Below, in pieces: positions 10,440 through 22,542 of a stretch of DNA of 64,000 nucleotides (positions within the stretch are counted from its first letter, which is position 1; the number at the start of each line of letters is the position of its first letter). The notes beneath the pieces are model-generated. The model did not search any database. It was given only the letters and a program-made list of their open reading frames with translations, and was not told where the DNA came from. A program made the translations under genes and the position numbers. Origin of the DNA: Sorex araneus (taxonomy: Eukaryota > Chordata > Mammalia > Eulipotyphla > Soricidae); the NCBI RefSeq assembly GCF_027595985.1, contig NC_073305.1, positions 170,694,172 to 170,758,171 on the forward strand, given 5' to 3'.

Positions 10440-10508
10440 AAGATATTTCAAGACCAGTTAGATATTTCGATATTTCAAGACCATACTTCGATATTTCAAG
10501 ACTAGTTC
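10440..10508. repeat. Short tandem array with gatatttcaagac core
   Basis: The core gatatttcaagac recurs at about 10442, 10471 and 10491 with partial extra units (gatatttc) between, giving an irregular 20-28 bp period. Confidence 0.7.
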
Positions 10509-10619
10509 CCCCACCACTCATACCTGCCAAAAATGCAATGCTAGACAATGTATTTTGTATGACTTGTTATGGATACAATATAATGTCTAGGAACTCTAAA
10601 ATTTTAATAATTAGGGTCT

Positions 10620-10860
10620 GAAAAGATTGCTGTAGCAAGTTGCTCGGGTCTGAGATTCTTTTATGTGTCTCTGGATCATGGCCGTGTGGGACTTTAGGAA
10701 GATGGTGGCCGGATGTGGCATCATCTCGGAGTCCCATCGGGGTGGGGGAAAGGAGGAGGGCCCACTGCTCCCCTGTCCCGTGAGGCTTAGCATTTGCCAC
10801 CACCACCACTCGTACCTGGAGCTTGTCGCTGACTTCTAGAAAATGGCAGCCACCAGCAGG
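10620..10860. repeat. GC-rich unclassified segment
   Basis: Contrasts sharply with AT-rich flanks. It contains agatggtggccggatgtggc and catcggggtgggggaaagg. It may be retroelement 5' sequence, but I could not place it. Confidence 0.35.
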
Positions 10861-10995
10861 ACCTATTCTTGACTCTGCACTCAGTAATTGTTCCTGGCAG
10901 GGTTCAAGTAAATAAATAGAATGCCAAGGATCAAACTGGGTCGGCCATGTACAAGGCAAGCACCTTATCCCTGGACTATTGCCCCTGCCCCCACA
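10861..10995 (-). mobile_element. SINE-A, diverged
   Basis: Reverse SINE-A: gactctgcactcagtaattg, gccaaggatcaaactgggtc, gtacaaggcaagcac, ending gcccctgcccc. Confidence 0.8.
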
Positions 10996-11017
10996 AGTTT
11001 CACTCTTACTTATCTAT

Positions 11018-11290
11018 GATCATCATCATTATCATCATCATCCTGTTGATCATCAATTTTCTTGAGGATCTCAGTATTGTCTCCATTCATCCTAGCCCCG
11101 AGATTTTAGAAGCCTCTCATTACTCATCCTTCCCAGTGGTGCCACATTGGAGGCTCTTTCGGAGTCAGGGGAATGAGATCCAGCATTGTTACTGATTTGG
11201 GCATATGAATACACCACAGGGACCTTGCCAGGCTCTCCCATGCAGGCAGGAAACTCTCGGTAGCTTGCCAGGTTCTCCCAGAGGGAGAAC
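11018..11290 (-). mobile_element. SINE-B, long variant
   Basis: Reverse SINE-B with an (atc)n trinucleotide at its 3' end and the RTE-like zone (tgttgatcatcaattttctt). Relative to normal SINE-B it has an extra ~105 bp between the RTE-like end and the hairpin (core gaggctctttcggagtcagg). The same extra block occurs in the copy at 33855-34115. The head is truncated. Confidence 0.75.
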
Positions 11291-11690
11291 TAGGCTATAA
11301 GATGTCTTCCAGGAGCTTGGTCTTATAGTCTCTGGATGTTGGCCGTTGGTGGGATTACATGGCGCTGGGGGCAGTTTCTGGGTATGACCGCCTGGCTACT
11401 GGAAAATGGGGAATCTGGGCAGAAGAGGCCCTGTCATGATCCTAGGAGGCTTGGAGATCTCGGCCCCAGGTGCCGCACACCTGGCTTCCTCTGCCAGTTC
11501 CTTCATGCATGAGGCTCATCTGAACATGTGGAGCGAGACCTTGAGCATGGCTGTGGCTGGGTTCCAGAGGTCCTCGGCCACAGGTCTCTGCTAGGGGTGG
11601 GGAGGGAAACTCAACCCACCCCCTCCGAGGGGCCCCGTTGAAGACAGCCAGGCACGGGGGCAAGAGACTCTGTGTGGCTCTCTTCTGTGA
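11291..11690. other. GC-rich segment, origin unclear
   Basis: Compositionally distinct, with several CpG and CCCC motifs. The 92-codon minus-strand frame (11442-11720) and 62-codon plus-strand frame lack domain support. It could be retroelement 5' sequence or a small decayed CpG-rich region. Confidence 0.35.
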
Positions 11691-12054
11691 TAGCTCATCT
11701 GTGATAGCTCCATTTATCATGTACTATGTGTCTATAAATAATATGCTTCTAGTTCCATAATAACCCCACAGGGTTAGTTCCAACCTTCTCCTCTTCCAAA
11801 TTATACCAGCATTCTTCAACATGAAGAAAATTGCTTTCTATTTTTCAACAAACTCACTTATTTGCAGAACTCCCAATATGTAATCAATTTCTGATGACAC
11901 AGGACATCTCTTTTCCTGACCTCCCTCCACATACGCCAATTAAATGGGTCCAATCCACTTGCTTTGGTCATGCTTATCTGGCACTGCTCGTGATTCTGAC
12001 CCATGTTCATATTCTAGTTGCTGAGCAGCTCTTCTTTAGAGGGGAGGCAAGAGA
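11691..12054. other. Unique sequence, no gene seen
   Basis: Starts with a small direct duplication of tgtgatagctc (11687-11709). Nothing else recognised. Confidence 0.45.
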
Positions 12055-12143
12055 GGGGTGAGTTGCATCCAGCAGTGCTTGGAGGCTACTCTCAGTTCTG
12101 TGCGGAGGTCACTCCCATTATCACTCAGGAACCATGTGATGTC
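12055..12143 (-). mobile_element. SINE-A fragment, interrupted
   Basis: Degenerate reverse SINE-A tail (gcatccagcagtgcttggag, ttctgtgcggaggtcactcc). It is cut at 12144-12157 by the insertions that follow. Confidence 0.65.
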
Positions 12144-12157
12144 AAGAATTAAACTGA

Positions 12158-12545
12158 ACAGAAATCCAAAACTATGCTGCTGCTAGTGCGGCCTCCTGAC
12201 CTCATATCTCTTCATTCTCAGCAATGGAAAACAAATTACCAAATGCTTTTTTTTCAGCAGATCGACTTTAGGGGGGAGAAACTCCAAATCAATAATAGTG
12301 AATTTTTTTTGTTTAAATATTGAATGTAATCAAAGTAAAGTGAAAGTAAAGTGAAATTTACCAGTTACACATGCGGGGTGGGGGGCTGGGGAGGTGGGGG
12401 GAAGGAGGGAGGTATATCGTGATTCTTGGTGGTGGAATATGTGCACTGGTGAAGGGATGGGTGTTTGAGCATTGTATAACTGAGACTTTAACCTGAACGC
12501 TTTGTAACTTTCCACATGGTGAATTAATAAAAGAATTTTTAAAAA
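12158..12545 (+). mobile_element. LINE-1-related 3' end insertion
   Basis: Begins acagaaatccaaaac and passes a G-rich run. It then has gtgcactggtgaagggatgg and cttaacc-gaacgctt-like tail sequence, ending AATAAAA plus poly(A). It is paralogous along its whole length to 24974-25300. Target site aagaattaaactga at 12144-12157 and 12546-12559. Confidence 0.85.
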
Positions 12546-12561
12546 AAGAATTAAACTGAGA

Positions 12562-12731
12562 GGGGGCTGGAGTGATAGCACAATGGGTAAGGTGTTTGCC
12601 TTGCATGCCGCCCAGTTGGGTTTGATTCCCAGCATCCCATATGGTCCCCTGAGCACCGCCAGGAGTAATTCCTAAGTGTACGAATCAGGAGTAATCCCTG
12701 TACATTGTGGGGTGTGACCCAAAAAGCAAAA
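12562..12731 (+). mobile_element. SINE-A, full length
   Basis: Head ggggctggagtgatagcac, body to gtggggtgtgacccaaaaag and A-rich tail. The 17-bp target duplication aaagaattaaactgaga lies at 12545-12561 and 12732-12748. It landed in the target copy created by the previous insertion. Confidence 0.95.
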
Positions 12732-12839
12732 AAAGAATTAAACTGAGATTATCAAGGCAAGGCCCTTAGCTCCTATACTGTTCACCAACAAACAAATTTT
12801 CTCTAATTTAAAAAAAAGTTATGGATCATAACAATGGTT

Positions 12840-12955
12840 CTAATAATCTTCTCCTGGCTCTGTGCTTGGGATTGGTTCTGTGGAGCTGGGGGACCAAGCT
12901 TGGACCTCTGTCATGCAAAGCATGTGCTCTGTCCATCGATCTCTCTGGCGCTGAA
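12840..12955 (-). mobile_element. SINE-A, heavily diverged
   Basis: Reverse SINE-A traces: ctcctggctctgtgcttggg, ctgggggaccaagcttgga, catgcaaagcatgtgctctg. Confidence 0.6.
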
Positions 12956-14210
12956 CAGTTTTTTTGGCTTTTTTAATTATTATTATTTAAAATTTTCAAT
13001 TCTTTCTTTGCAGGTTACCTAGACCACCTTTTGATTAAGAAAACTGTAGACAGTAACTATCACAAGCAAACACTGGGCAGTGGCACACACAAGTCAGTTT
13101 TCCAGGGTCCTGCTTTGTGGGTATCTGAATGCACTACTCAGGGTCTCAGCTCAAACTTGCTGGACTCAGTTATGACAGATTTAGTCCACAGGTCGCTTTC
13201 CCCCATATTTCTTTGTAAAACAATTTCTTGCAGCATTCTTAGAAAAATTTTTATGGTCCTTATAATAATCTTCAGCTAGAACAGCCCAAAATGGGTGCTC
13301 AGGCGGGGGGGGGGGCGGTCACTCACCAGTGCAATGAGGGACTGGATTACTGGGTCAGTTTGTGGTTGCTGGCTTCCAGTTTTCAGCACTAATTACTGGC
13401 AAACAGACTTGCCCCTCTTCACCAATGTTTGGGTGTTAGATTTTTGTCTTAAATGTGATCTTCTGTGGTTTGAACGGTACTCTGCTGCAAAGTTTATTTC
13501 AATTCTGAAGGCCCCCTTTTCACATGGAGGATTGCCAAGAACAAGAAGCCTTGCCAAGGCCAAGTCAATATGTTAGTTTCATCAACCTGGGTGTTACAGA
13601 AGCTTTTCATTCCACATTTGCAGATTTCTTCAAGCTCCTTTATCAGCCTCCTGCTGGCTACCATTTTGGATCTGGTGCTCCTGAACAGACCTTTTAATAG
13701 TTTTATTGAAGAAATTATTTTAGGTTCTTGAGATGATTTTTTTATTTTTTAATGTTAATTCATCATTCAGTGCATAGTTGTCCTCCCAGTTTGGGGTCAC
13801 CAAAGTCTTTCATGCCCTTCTATTCATGTTGTTGAGAAAACGTTGACCACAGAAGGGGTAAGACTTTCCTGCTGTTAGAGAGAGCTCCAAACATATTTTA
13901 ATTATCATTAAGCTTCATCTGTTCATCGTAGTTACAAAAAACTCTTGAGATATGTTTCTAATACTGTGCCAGAATTAAAAGCTGTTCTATCTATACATGT
14001 AATGATTTTATCAAAATAAAAAAAATATCAGTTTGACCTAAGATGTTATTAACAAACCCAGGCTGACCTCCACCATTCACTGTTTTCCCATTGAAGGTCT
14101 TGAACAAGAGTTGAAGACCTAAAATATGAACTCAGACTGGCAGATATCTAACGCCTTGCATATTCCATAATGTATCCATCAGTTTACATGGGAACTTTGA
14201 GAAAAGAATT
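12956..14210. other. Mostly unique sequence, no gene seen
   Basis: Contains a G homopolymer at 13304-13315 and a possible degenerate SINE trace around 13280-13335. No coding exon or named repeat recognised. Confidence 0.45.
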
Positions 14211-14214
14211 CCTG

Positions 14215-14400
14215 CTTTTTTTTGTTGTTGTTTATTTGTTTGGTGCTACATTCAACAATGCTCAGGGCTTACTCCTATCTCTGTGCTCAAAGATCACTCC
14301 TGGCATGGCTTGGGGACCATTAATGGTACCAGGGTTCAAACCTGGGTCAAGTGCTTGCAAGATAAACACTTTAACCCCTGTACTATCTTTCCAACCTCCT
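14215..14400 (-). mobile_element. SINE-A
   Basis: Reverse SINE-A: T/GTT-rich tail, acattcaacaatgctcaggg, accagggttcaaacctgggt, ending atctttccaacctcc. Confidence 0.9.
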
Positions 14401-14812
14401 CCTTCAATTTTTAATAGCAGGCTTATAGTTCAAATCTTGGCCCACAGGAATGTACAAGGAGAAGGCAGGGTTAATCGAGTAAGTTCCAAGAATTACCACT
14501 GCTTCAGATTCTCCTGTAAACAGGCAGCCATAGTGTATAGATTGAAACCCAACTTGAAAAAATAGGTATGAGTCTTTATTTTACAAACACATATACACAC
14601 AGAGCTAAGATCAAAATTATAAAATATAATGATTTGTGTTTGTGAAATACCATATTGTACTCTTTTCTGAAATATAAATACTGCAAATATTAGGATTTTG
14701 TTTGTTATTTTCTGTCACCTAAGGCTCTTTGTAGTTTAGAAAGGCAGCAAAAGTCACTACCCCAAAAGAAAGGCCAATTAATTACTAGATAAAGAAGGTC
14801 TTGCTAGATCAC

Positions 14813-14862
14813 ACACACACACACACACTGAGAAAGAGAGAGAGAGAAAGAGAGAGAGAGGA
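14813..14862. repeat. (CA)n followed by (GA)n microsatellite
   Basis: CA run at 14812-14828 followed by an imperfect GAGA run to 14862. Confidence 0.95.
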
Positions 14863-15639
14863 AACTAAAGAAAACCTCTCTCCTGAAAGTTGTTTTATTG
14901 GACTTGATAGAACTGAAGTTGCAAAGATCACATTCTTGAGTCTGTGGTTATGTGCAGAATAGAGAAAGAGGCAAGATTGTGAACAAAGGAGGATTTAAAT
15001 TGACTTACAGGGAGAAAAATCCCCCACAGAGAAGCCTGTAAGCTCAGGAACAGAGCGGGAACCCACACTGGAATAGTTGGAGAGGAAGCGAGGCACGTCT
15101 GTGGGAAGAGAGCAATCCCAGGCTGGCCACCGCTCAGACTAATCCGCCCACGAGACGTAGCCACTGCAGACGCCAGGACTCACTGGCCTTCTGGGGAGGA
15201 GCTTCTGCCTTCTGTCTCTTAGACCCCCCCATCCTCATGGTCCTGGGATGCTCATCCTATCCAGGTCGCGGGGTAGTGAGGCAGAGCGGCGCTCGACCTT
15301 GGGAAGAAGGCTGAGCATGCGGATGCCCTCCCTACCGCACCTTTATTCTCTGCAAATAAGTAAATAAATACTTAGGCAAAGGAAACAGTTTCACCCTACC
15401 TCCGGCTGCCATCAAAGAATCTGGGTATCTTCTCACTGTTCAGATTACAGTGTTGCTGAGACAGCCAGTGCCTCCTCCTCTCTCCCATCCGCCTCTGTTC
15501 TCTACTCCGTTCACAGTAACTAAAGTGTACCATTGAAAGGATACAGGATGCACGCAGTAAGGATCAGCGCTAGTCCAGATTTTCTCCTGAAGAACTTTCT
15601 CTTTGGGGCAGGAAGTGGAGGAGGGGAGCCTCCCAGCCA
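14863..15639. other. Unique sequence, moderately GC-rich, no gene seen
   Basis: Relatively GC-rich between 15050 and 15350. No exon or repeat identified. Confidence 0.45.
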
Positions 15640-15760
15640 TTCTCAACCCACCAGGCTGGCAGTTCAAGGCAAGAGTCCAGTTGCTCTGCCCTCAGTGCCA
15701 GGGATCATCCTGGGACCATGAGGTTGCGGGGTTAAACACTGTCCCATCTCTCCAGCCCCC
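15640..15760 (-). mobile_element. SINE-A, diverged
   Basis: Reverse SINE-A remnant: gccagggatcatcctgggac, gttgcggggttaaacactg, ending tctccagcccc. Confidence 0.55.
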
Positions 15761-18120
15761 AGAAGCTCTGCTCTTGGCTATGAGCGGCCATGTCCATAGG
15801 ATTTGACCTGTGATTTCTAAGTCAGTGTTACCAGCCAGCTTCTCAGAGAACTGTGTCCCTTGCTTGCTCCTAGGAAGATGGATATGGCCAATGGGGTTTT
15901 TAGTCATCGTACTGGATTCACCATTCGGAGTTGGAAGAGAAGTGAGCTAGAAAGAACTCTGTTTCTACAAACAAGCTCAGAGGAAAGCAAAGCCACCACT
16001 CCAAGTCTGAACTACCAACCTCAGATTTCCATGAAGATGGGAATGAACATTACGAAGACTTTCTTTTTATCTGAAGTCAATGGTAGCTACTGTTACTTGA
16101 CTTTATTTTTTAAGTGAAAATATCAGTATTGGCAGGAGAAACATGGGAAAGAGCTTATTGATTATTATACCAGACTAAGACTTTTTAGCTTTTTCTTTTA
16201 TCCCATCTCCTCACAATCCTTCTCTGAAATACAGACATACCATTTAAGGAAAATGTCAGCTTTTTAACCTGTCTGTTCTACTTACAGGTTGACCTAGAAA
16301 AAAAAAAATGCTTGCGTGCTTAATCTTTTTTTTTTTTCTAAAAGACATCTCAGTCAATAAAACTAGTATTAAGGTCCAAGCAGAGAATAACCTGTACGTT
16401 TTTATAAAGAATTTCTTTAGGACACTAGAACAGTGATTTTAGAATCTAAGCCCAGCCTCTGGTCCCTGGAACAGTTCCTCTTCTTCGAGGCCCCTAGTTT
16501 CTGTTTTCCTGTGGGTCCTCGGCTAGACAGGATTAAAATCTGGGAGAAAGCCTGGGACTCTAAACACGAGTCATCTAGCTAGAGGTGACATGTATGCAAA
16601 GACTGACCTAAGCATGAAGAGATGAGAAAGAACGAGATCCCTACAAAAGATCCCTCACACAGCTAAATGACGGGGGGGGTGGGGTGGGGAGGGGGGTGGA
16701 GAAAGAGAACCCTGTAATGAGTATGAAGAGGTCGAGGGGATACTGAAGGGAAAAAGTGAAATGTAAACAATGTCTTGCTGATTAGCTGGCAAACTGTCCA
16801 CTTCTTTCTCGTGATCTGGGATATCATACCTAAGTGCCTAAACGGTGAGTTGGATCTAGCAACTGGAAGGCCATTCACGAGAACCAATATAAGAGTGGTT
16901 TCCAGTGGCAGGAGTGGGGAGTGGTGAATATCAAAATTCACATTAGCTTTGAAGGGCATTTAAAAAAAATCTAAGCAACTGCTCTGCTGCATCTAAAGCT
17001 GGGCACTTACCACTCAGAGGGAGACTGAAAGGTGGAGAGGAGAAACCCAGGCAAAGAGCTTGAGAAACTGTTCTGTCCATTAGGGGGCTAAAATTAGCAT
17101 GGAGCGTTGGAACTGGGAGGGCTCCGAGTCCCCCCTCCCCCCCCGACTAATTCTATTTTCTGCAATTATTTCCTTTTTGCAAAAGCTCGATATTTTGTAA
17201 AGTTCTCTGTTCGTGTAAAGATAATTTCTTCTTTTCACTCGTTTCTCCATCTCGCATTATCATTTGCTAAATATATTTCCCCATTTTATTTACTTTGGGC
17301 TGATGCTCTGACACCATTATGTGACTTCTCCACATCCAACTGCAAGCTGCACATTTCAAAGATAAATCACTGTAATTATTTATTCTCTTGAAAAGGAGCA
17401 GGAGGTATACAAGTCAAACTAATATGCACCTTTAGCTCACCCAAATGACACTTTGGAAACTGATTGCTCTGAATCCTTAACTTTGGCTTTAATTTTCAGA
17501 TCCCCTTGTACTTTGAGATCATTGAGGTTTGTGGAATATGTTTAAAAACTTTACTTATTATACCAAGGCTATAAATTTAAGATATTATAAAAATTGTTTT
17601 AATTTAGGCACTGTGATTAAGAATACAAACCTGAGGACTTTTGACATCTTGTAATGCCAGTACTTAGATGGTTTAACTCAACAATAAGCTCAAAAATAAA
17701 CTGAAAGATAGAGATTTGGAATTTAGAGTGAATTTTTCAAAGCCAGGGCTAAATACACTTTTATTCCTCAGCTTGATTTATTTTTAGAAGGCAATATTTT
17801 GATCAGTAGATATTTTCTTAGATAACAAAATGCAATCACAATCACAAATTCAAATATTTTTCACTTCATAATGGTAGGACAAGAAGTTTGCTAAAACTGT
17901 TTACTATTCTAGATTGAAGGAGTCTTCTGAAAAAATTTCCCCCTAAAGCAGGGAAGGGGGATATGAATAAATGAACCCAAAGAGAACTCACCTTAAACTG
18001 ATTCTGTCTGGATAATATGCATAAAGGGATTTCTGTTTTCATTCAAGAACTCTACTAGCATCAGAGTTTTTATACTAAGTATAATCTTTCACCTTTAAAT
18101 AAATCAAGCTCAATAAAATT
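15761..18120. other. Longest repeat-poor stretch, no gene seen
   Basis: About 2.36 kb with no recognised retroposon apart from a G-rich run at 16670-16700. An 85-codon open frame at 15860-16117 has no recognisable domain. Repeat-poor sequence in a repeat-dense window is where conserved regulatory DNA would be sought, but I see no direct evidence of function. Confidence 0.45.
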
Positions 18121-18527
18121 TTTGTTTTACTTATTTGGATCACACTTAACAATGTCACTGTCACCCTGTTGCTCATCAATTTGCTCGAACAGGCACCAGT
18201 AACGTCTCCATTGTGAGACTTGTTACTGTTTTTGGCATATCAAATATGCCATGGGTAGCTTGCCAGGCTCTGCCGTGTGGGCGAGATACTCTCGGTAGCT
18301 TGCTGGGCTCTCCGAGAGGGGCAGAGGAATCAACCTGGGTCGGCTGCATGCAAGGCAAGCCCTCTACCCACTGTGCTATCGCTCCAGCCCCACACCTGAC
18401 AATGCTCAGGGATAACTCCTGGCTCTATGCTAACAAGTTCTGGGGACCGCATAAGATGCCAGGGATTAAATCCAGGTTGGCCATGTTCGAGGCAAATGTT
18501 CTACTCACTGTACTATTGCTCTAGTCC
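18121..18527 (-). mobile_element. SINE-A host, split by a SINE-B
   Basis: The reverse SINE-A tail at 18121-18154 (ttggatcacacttaacaatg) resumes at 18405 and runs to 18527 (tattgctctagtccc). The interruption is the SINE-B at 18155-18390. Confidence 0.9.
18155..18390 (-). mobile_element. SINE-B nested in SINE-A
   Basis: Reverse SINE-B with tail complement tcactgtcaccctgttgctc, RTE-like aacaggcaccagtaacgtct, hairpin and head ending gctccagccc. A diverged 14-bp target duplication (cacacttaacaatg / cacacctgacaatg) lies at 18141-18154 and 18391-18404. The SINE-B is younger than its SINE-A host. Confidence 0.93.
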
Positions 18528-19329
18528 CAGGTGAAAAAATATTTATATGCTGCAAAAGAGTCTTGGTTCATCTTTATAGAGCATCTCCTGGCCCTTGAAA
18601 AAACCTCCAGTGGTCAGAGCACTTCCTTCTTTCCTCTTCACTGCTCTGTCTTTTTATTTTTAAACACTTGCACAATACCATCTTCTAGTAGTATTTTCGC
18701 ATTAGCAAAGATAACATAAGCACAAGGCAACCAAATAATTTTCAGAATTTAGATTCTTTGAAGCCCATTTTTCAAAAAAACTGTTTTATAGACTGATCTG
18801 ATAGATCCATTTATATGAACATACAAATTCCAAATTTCCCTTTTTAAATGTTCAATTTCTCAAAATGTTAGTATTTTATATGGGTATTTTTCAGTAAGTG
18901 TTCTTTTTTCTTACTATATAAACAGATGGTTTCAGCTAAGTTTTGAAATCTTTTAGATAATTTTACATTTGAAATCAAATTCTCATGTTTCTGGGATGTG
19001 AAAATAAATATTCCTGTTAAGGCTTAGAAATATGTTAGTAAAGATCAATTAAGCTAGGTTGCTCATTTGCAAAATTTGCTTGATACACATTGATGTGATG
19101 ACTAGATTAAGTCATGGCCACCCTGTACAGCATAGAGTGCATTGCATAAACCCAAGAGTGTCATTAACATGGGGATTCTTGGAGTTGGACAGCATAGAAA
19201 TCCAAGACTGGACCTGGGTTGTGGGTTATCTGTCCAGTATCATAATACATAACTCTATTAACCAGACTAGCAATTACAGTCTAATTTGGAGGAGCACAAC
19301 AGTCCTAAAACTTACAAGAAGGGCATAAA
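18528..19329. other. Unique AT-rich sequence, no gene seen
   Basis: No repeat or exon recognised. Confidence 0.45.
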
Positions 19330-19500
19330 ATTGGTCAACAGCACAGCTTGCAGGGTGTGTCAGAATCATCTGGAAGAGATTATTAAAATTCTTATACTCA
19401 GACTCCACCCTAAGCCATCTGAATGAGCATCTCTTTGTGGAGTCCATGCACAAATATTCATTTCTAAAGCTCCCTAGATGATTGTAATATGCACCTGTTG
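19330..19500 (+). mobile_element. MER5-like hAT relic
   Basis: Matches the order of the ancient MER5/hAT-Charlie nonautonomous pattern: gtcagaatcatctggaagag, attcttatactcagactcca, ctgaatgagcatctctttgt, then a terminal ...ctccctagatgattgtaat. Confidence 0.55.
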
Positions 19501-20785
19501 TATAACAAGGAATTTGGCATTGATCCTAATTCTTGCAGAGACTTCAAATTCTTGGAATTTCTCAGGTAATAGGAGTGTCTTTTTTGCTTACAGTGGATCC
19601 TTGAATCATACTTGTATTATATTAAGCACACCATTCAGAACATGAAAAGAACATACTTAACTGACCTTATACATGAACAGAAACTTGGGACTGTGAGAAG
19701 CAGTGATATTAGAATAACTTCTCAATATCCAGGAGGAAATTGGAGCTGGATACTAAACTCAATCTCATGGCTAGTGAATTACCTATAAAAATAAATCCCA
19801 TTGTAAACTGTTATCCACAATGAGAAGTTTGTGTTCTCTCTTGAACCTCTATTCCTTTCTTTCCCTCTATCTCATCTCCCCAATTTTTTTTCAACAAAAA
19901 CTTTTTATTTAAAAATAACCCAACAACTCTGGATTCTGAAATTTGGTGAGGGAGGTTTCCTGGGTGTTGAACATCAACTGATCTGTCTTCTTAAAAATAT
20001 GCTGAACATGCAAGCATGTCCATGTATCTTTGTGTCTAAACTGTCTTGACATTAATGATTAAATAGGAAACACTTGTCAGGGTTGGATTGTCACTGAGAA
20101 AGGTTCATTCCAGGAGTCCTCACAAGGTCGCACAAAGTAGAACTTATTCTGATCAATTTGTCAGACAACTTTGAGCTGTCCAGTTGTGAAGTCTCCATCT
20201 CGCCGTGTTTTAAATTTAGTTCTATGTGGACAAGCCGACTCACAGAGTAAACCTCAGGAGTCACAAAGATGGAAACCAGAATAGGCGTTGATTCATAATA
20301 GATCCACTGCATTTTCTCGGCATACCAGGTAATTTGTGAATTCTTAAGAAACTAAAGCCTGTTATATGGTGAGCATGCAATTGAATCAAACAAGGCCATG
20401 CTCTTAAGCCATGCTAAGCATACAGAATGCTGGAAGCTCTAGGAAATGCATGCATCCTTCTCTGCAGTTGGACCCAGGGTGCCTGCTCTGTGACCGGCAT
20501 TGATTAGGCACTGCAGGGACTGCTTATGCAACTGTCCCTTTTTGTGCTTTCTTTATTGATCAGCATTCCCTGCTGACGGATTCTTCTTTCTTTAGATGGG
20601 TTATTAACTTTCATCAGCTTCCTGCCAAGTCCTGTGGGCCTGAAAGCCATCCTGTCTCTTTGTCAAGGTGACTTCACAGAGCGCTCACCTCTGGACCTTC
20701 ATGAAAGGATTTCATGTCTGACCCTCAGATGATAATTTTTGGTAATTTCATTTATCATTTCCTTTTGACTTAAAAATACAATTTT
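19501..20785. other. Unique sequence, no gene seen
   Basis: No repeat family or exon recognised. 20460-20740 has mixed composition without repeats. Confidence 0.45.
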
Positions 20786-20789
20786 AAGG

Positions 20790-20872
20790 GCTATGAGTCC
20801 TGCCCATTAGTATAGCACATATCTGGCCTGTGTGAGACCCTGGGTTTGATTTCACCAGCCGCAAAAGGTGGG
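20790..20872 (+). mobile_element. SINE head fragment
   Basis: Degenerate tRNA-like head: cattagtatagcacatatct then accctgggtttgatttcacc. Confidence 0.5.
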
Positions 20873-20984
20873 GTGGGGTTTTAATTGGAAAATACAAGCA
20901 AATGTATAAACAAACATTCATAAATATATCACCATCTTGGAGTGTGATTAATCATATTTTTTAAACTTTTGTTTCTGGGTTACT

Positions 20985-21610
20985 GTATTTTAAAAGTTTT
21001 ATTAAGTTATACTATACATATAAAGTGAACACCTTAAAATGTATAGTTCAATGATTATTGGTGAACATATGGAGTTATCCAGTTTCAGAACATTTCAGTC
21101 AGCTCAAATCGATTCTTTGTAACCATTTTATTTTAGTCTTCCTTTTTAACCTCCAGATTCAAAACCACCAATCAACTTTCTGTCTCTAAAGATTAATATA
21201 TCTGTACATTTCATAGAAATGTAATCAGACAATATTCGACCTTTTTCTTCCTGGCTTCTTTCATTTATTATAATGTTTTGCATTTCTTCCATGTTGGGGC
21301 ATGGATTAGTAATTTATTATTTATTGCAAAATAGGTTTCCAGCTATGTATGTACCACATTTAATTTATCCTCTCACTGCTTGATAGAGGTTTGAATGGTT
21401 TCCACTTTGGGGTTGCTATGAATAATCCTGTGGACATTTATATCTTTGAGTAGATAACTAGAAGTGAAGTTACTGTACTATATAGTAAATGTATGTTTGA
21501 GATCTCAATACACTTCTTTCCTAAAGTGGTTAGGTTCCTACTAGCAGCATGTAAGGGTTCTAATTTGTTCCACATCACTGCAACATTTAGCAGAGAGTAT
21601 AATTATATCT
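20985..21610 (-). mobile_element. Ancient LINE-1 (L1M type), 3' portion
   Basis: The plus strand shows the familiar antisense landmarks of old mammalian L1 ORF2/3'UTR. They are aagattaatatatctgtac, tcatagaaatgtaatcagac, tccatgttggggcatgga, ttgctatgaataatcctgtg and aaagtggttaggttcctact, all in consensus order. The coding frame is fully decayed. Confidence 0.8.
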
Positions 21611-22000
21611 AATCAATGACTTCTTTTGATCTAGTCAAAAGAAATAGAAGAATTGGATAGGAATTATTTTCTTCCCAAGCAATTTAATGTTTCAAGTACT
21701 GTACCCATTTTACTTCTAAAATTATCAATCTTGTCACGCATTTGGAAAACCTACAATATGAGCATAATTAATGCCAGCACTTCACAAGCTTTTTACAACT
21801 TGTTGAACTCAGACAATAATATTGTGGGGCACATTGAGGTAAACAAGGGCAGAGGCTTATCACCGACACAAAGACGTTTGCTCCAGTTAATTTAGAACCC
21901 CAGCCCTCAGCCCAACCTGGGGCAAAGAAGAGGAATCTATACTAGCACACAAGCAACTGTTCTAGTGAGCATTCTATTAGGAGTAGTTTCTATGAGGGTC
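21611..22000. other. Unique sequence, no gene seen
   Basis: No repeat or coding exon recognised. Confidence 0.45.
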
Positions 22001-22002
22001 TG

Positions 22003-22150
22003 CACCATTAGTACAGCAGGTGAGGCATTTGCCTTGCGTGCTCTGTCCCCAGCATCCTATATGGCCCCTTGAGTCAGCCAGAAGTGATGCTTGAGTGCAG
22101 AGCCAGGGTCAGCTCTGAGTACTGCTGGCTGTGCCATCCCCCCGAAAAGA
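22003..22150 (+). mobile_element. SINE-A, diverged
   Basis: Head accattagtacagcaggtg, ccagcatcctatatggcccc, gagtgcagagccagggtcag and gtactgctggctgtgcc. Confidence 0.8.
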
Positions 22151-22526
22151 GTTATTTCTATGAATTTATAATTTTATTCTTTCTATGGGTCATTAATATA
22201 AACATTGAGATAAGTAATTGCATACTTTCTCTAAGTATGTATGAGAGCATAATAGGTTGGGTAAGACCCATCTCTGCACCTCCTACAAAGATCCCCATAT
22301 TTGACATCTTCCTTTACACATATCATAAAAGAACAGTATGGAAATCTAGTTGTTATGCTACAATGTGAAAACAAATGCCCTCACTACAGGACCAGTAAAA
22401 GAAATCAATGACAACTTCTCTTCTTGGCCTCAGGCTACCCTCTGCTGTGATGGATGCAATGTAAAGTCTAACTCAGTAAACTTTGGGGGAGAAGATATAG
22501 AGGACATGGGCATGTGTGTGCTTAAA
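22151..22526. other. Unique sequence, no gene seen
   Basis: Short non-repetitive interval between SINEs. Confidence 0.45.
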
Positions 22527-22542
22527 GAAAAGTTCACCATCC

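Noticed and set aside
10440-10508. CRISPR-like spaced repeats
   Set aside because: Only three irregular short repeats in mammalian DNA; no array structure.
15860-16117. 85-codon open frame as a coding exon
   Set aside because: No recognisable domain and no clear splice-acceptor/donor pair.
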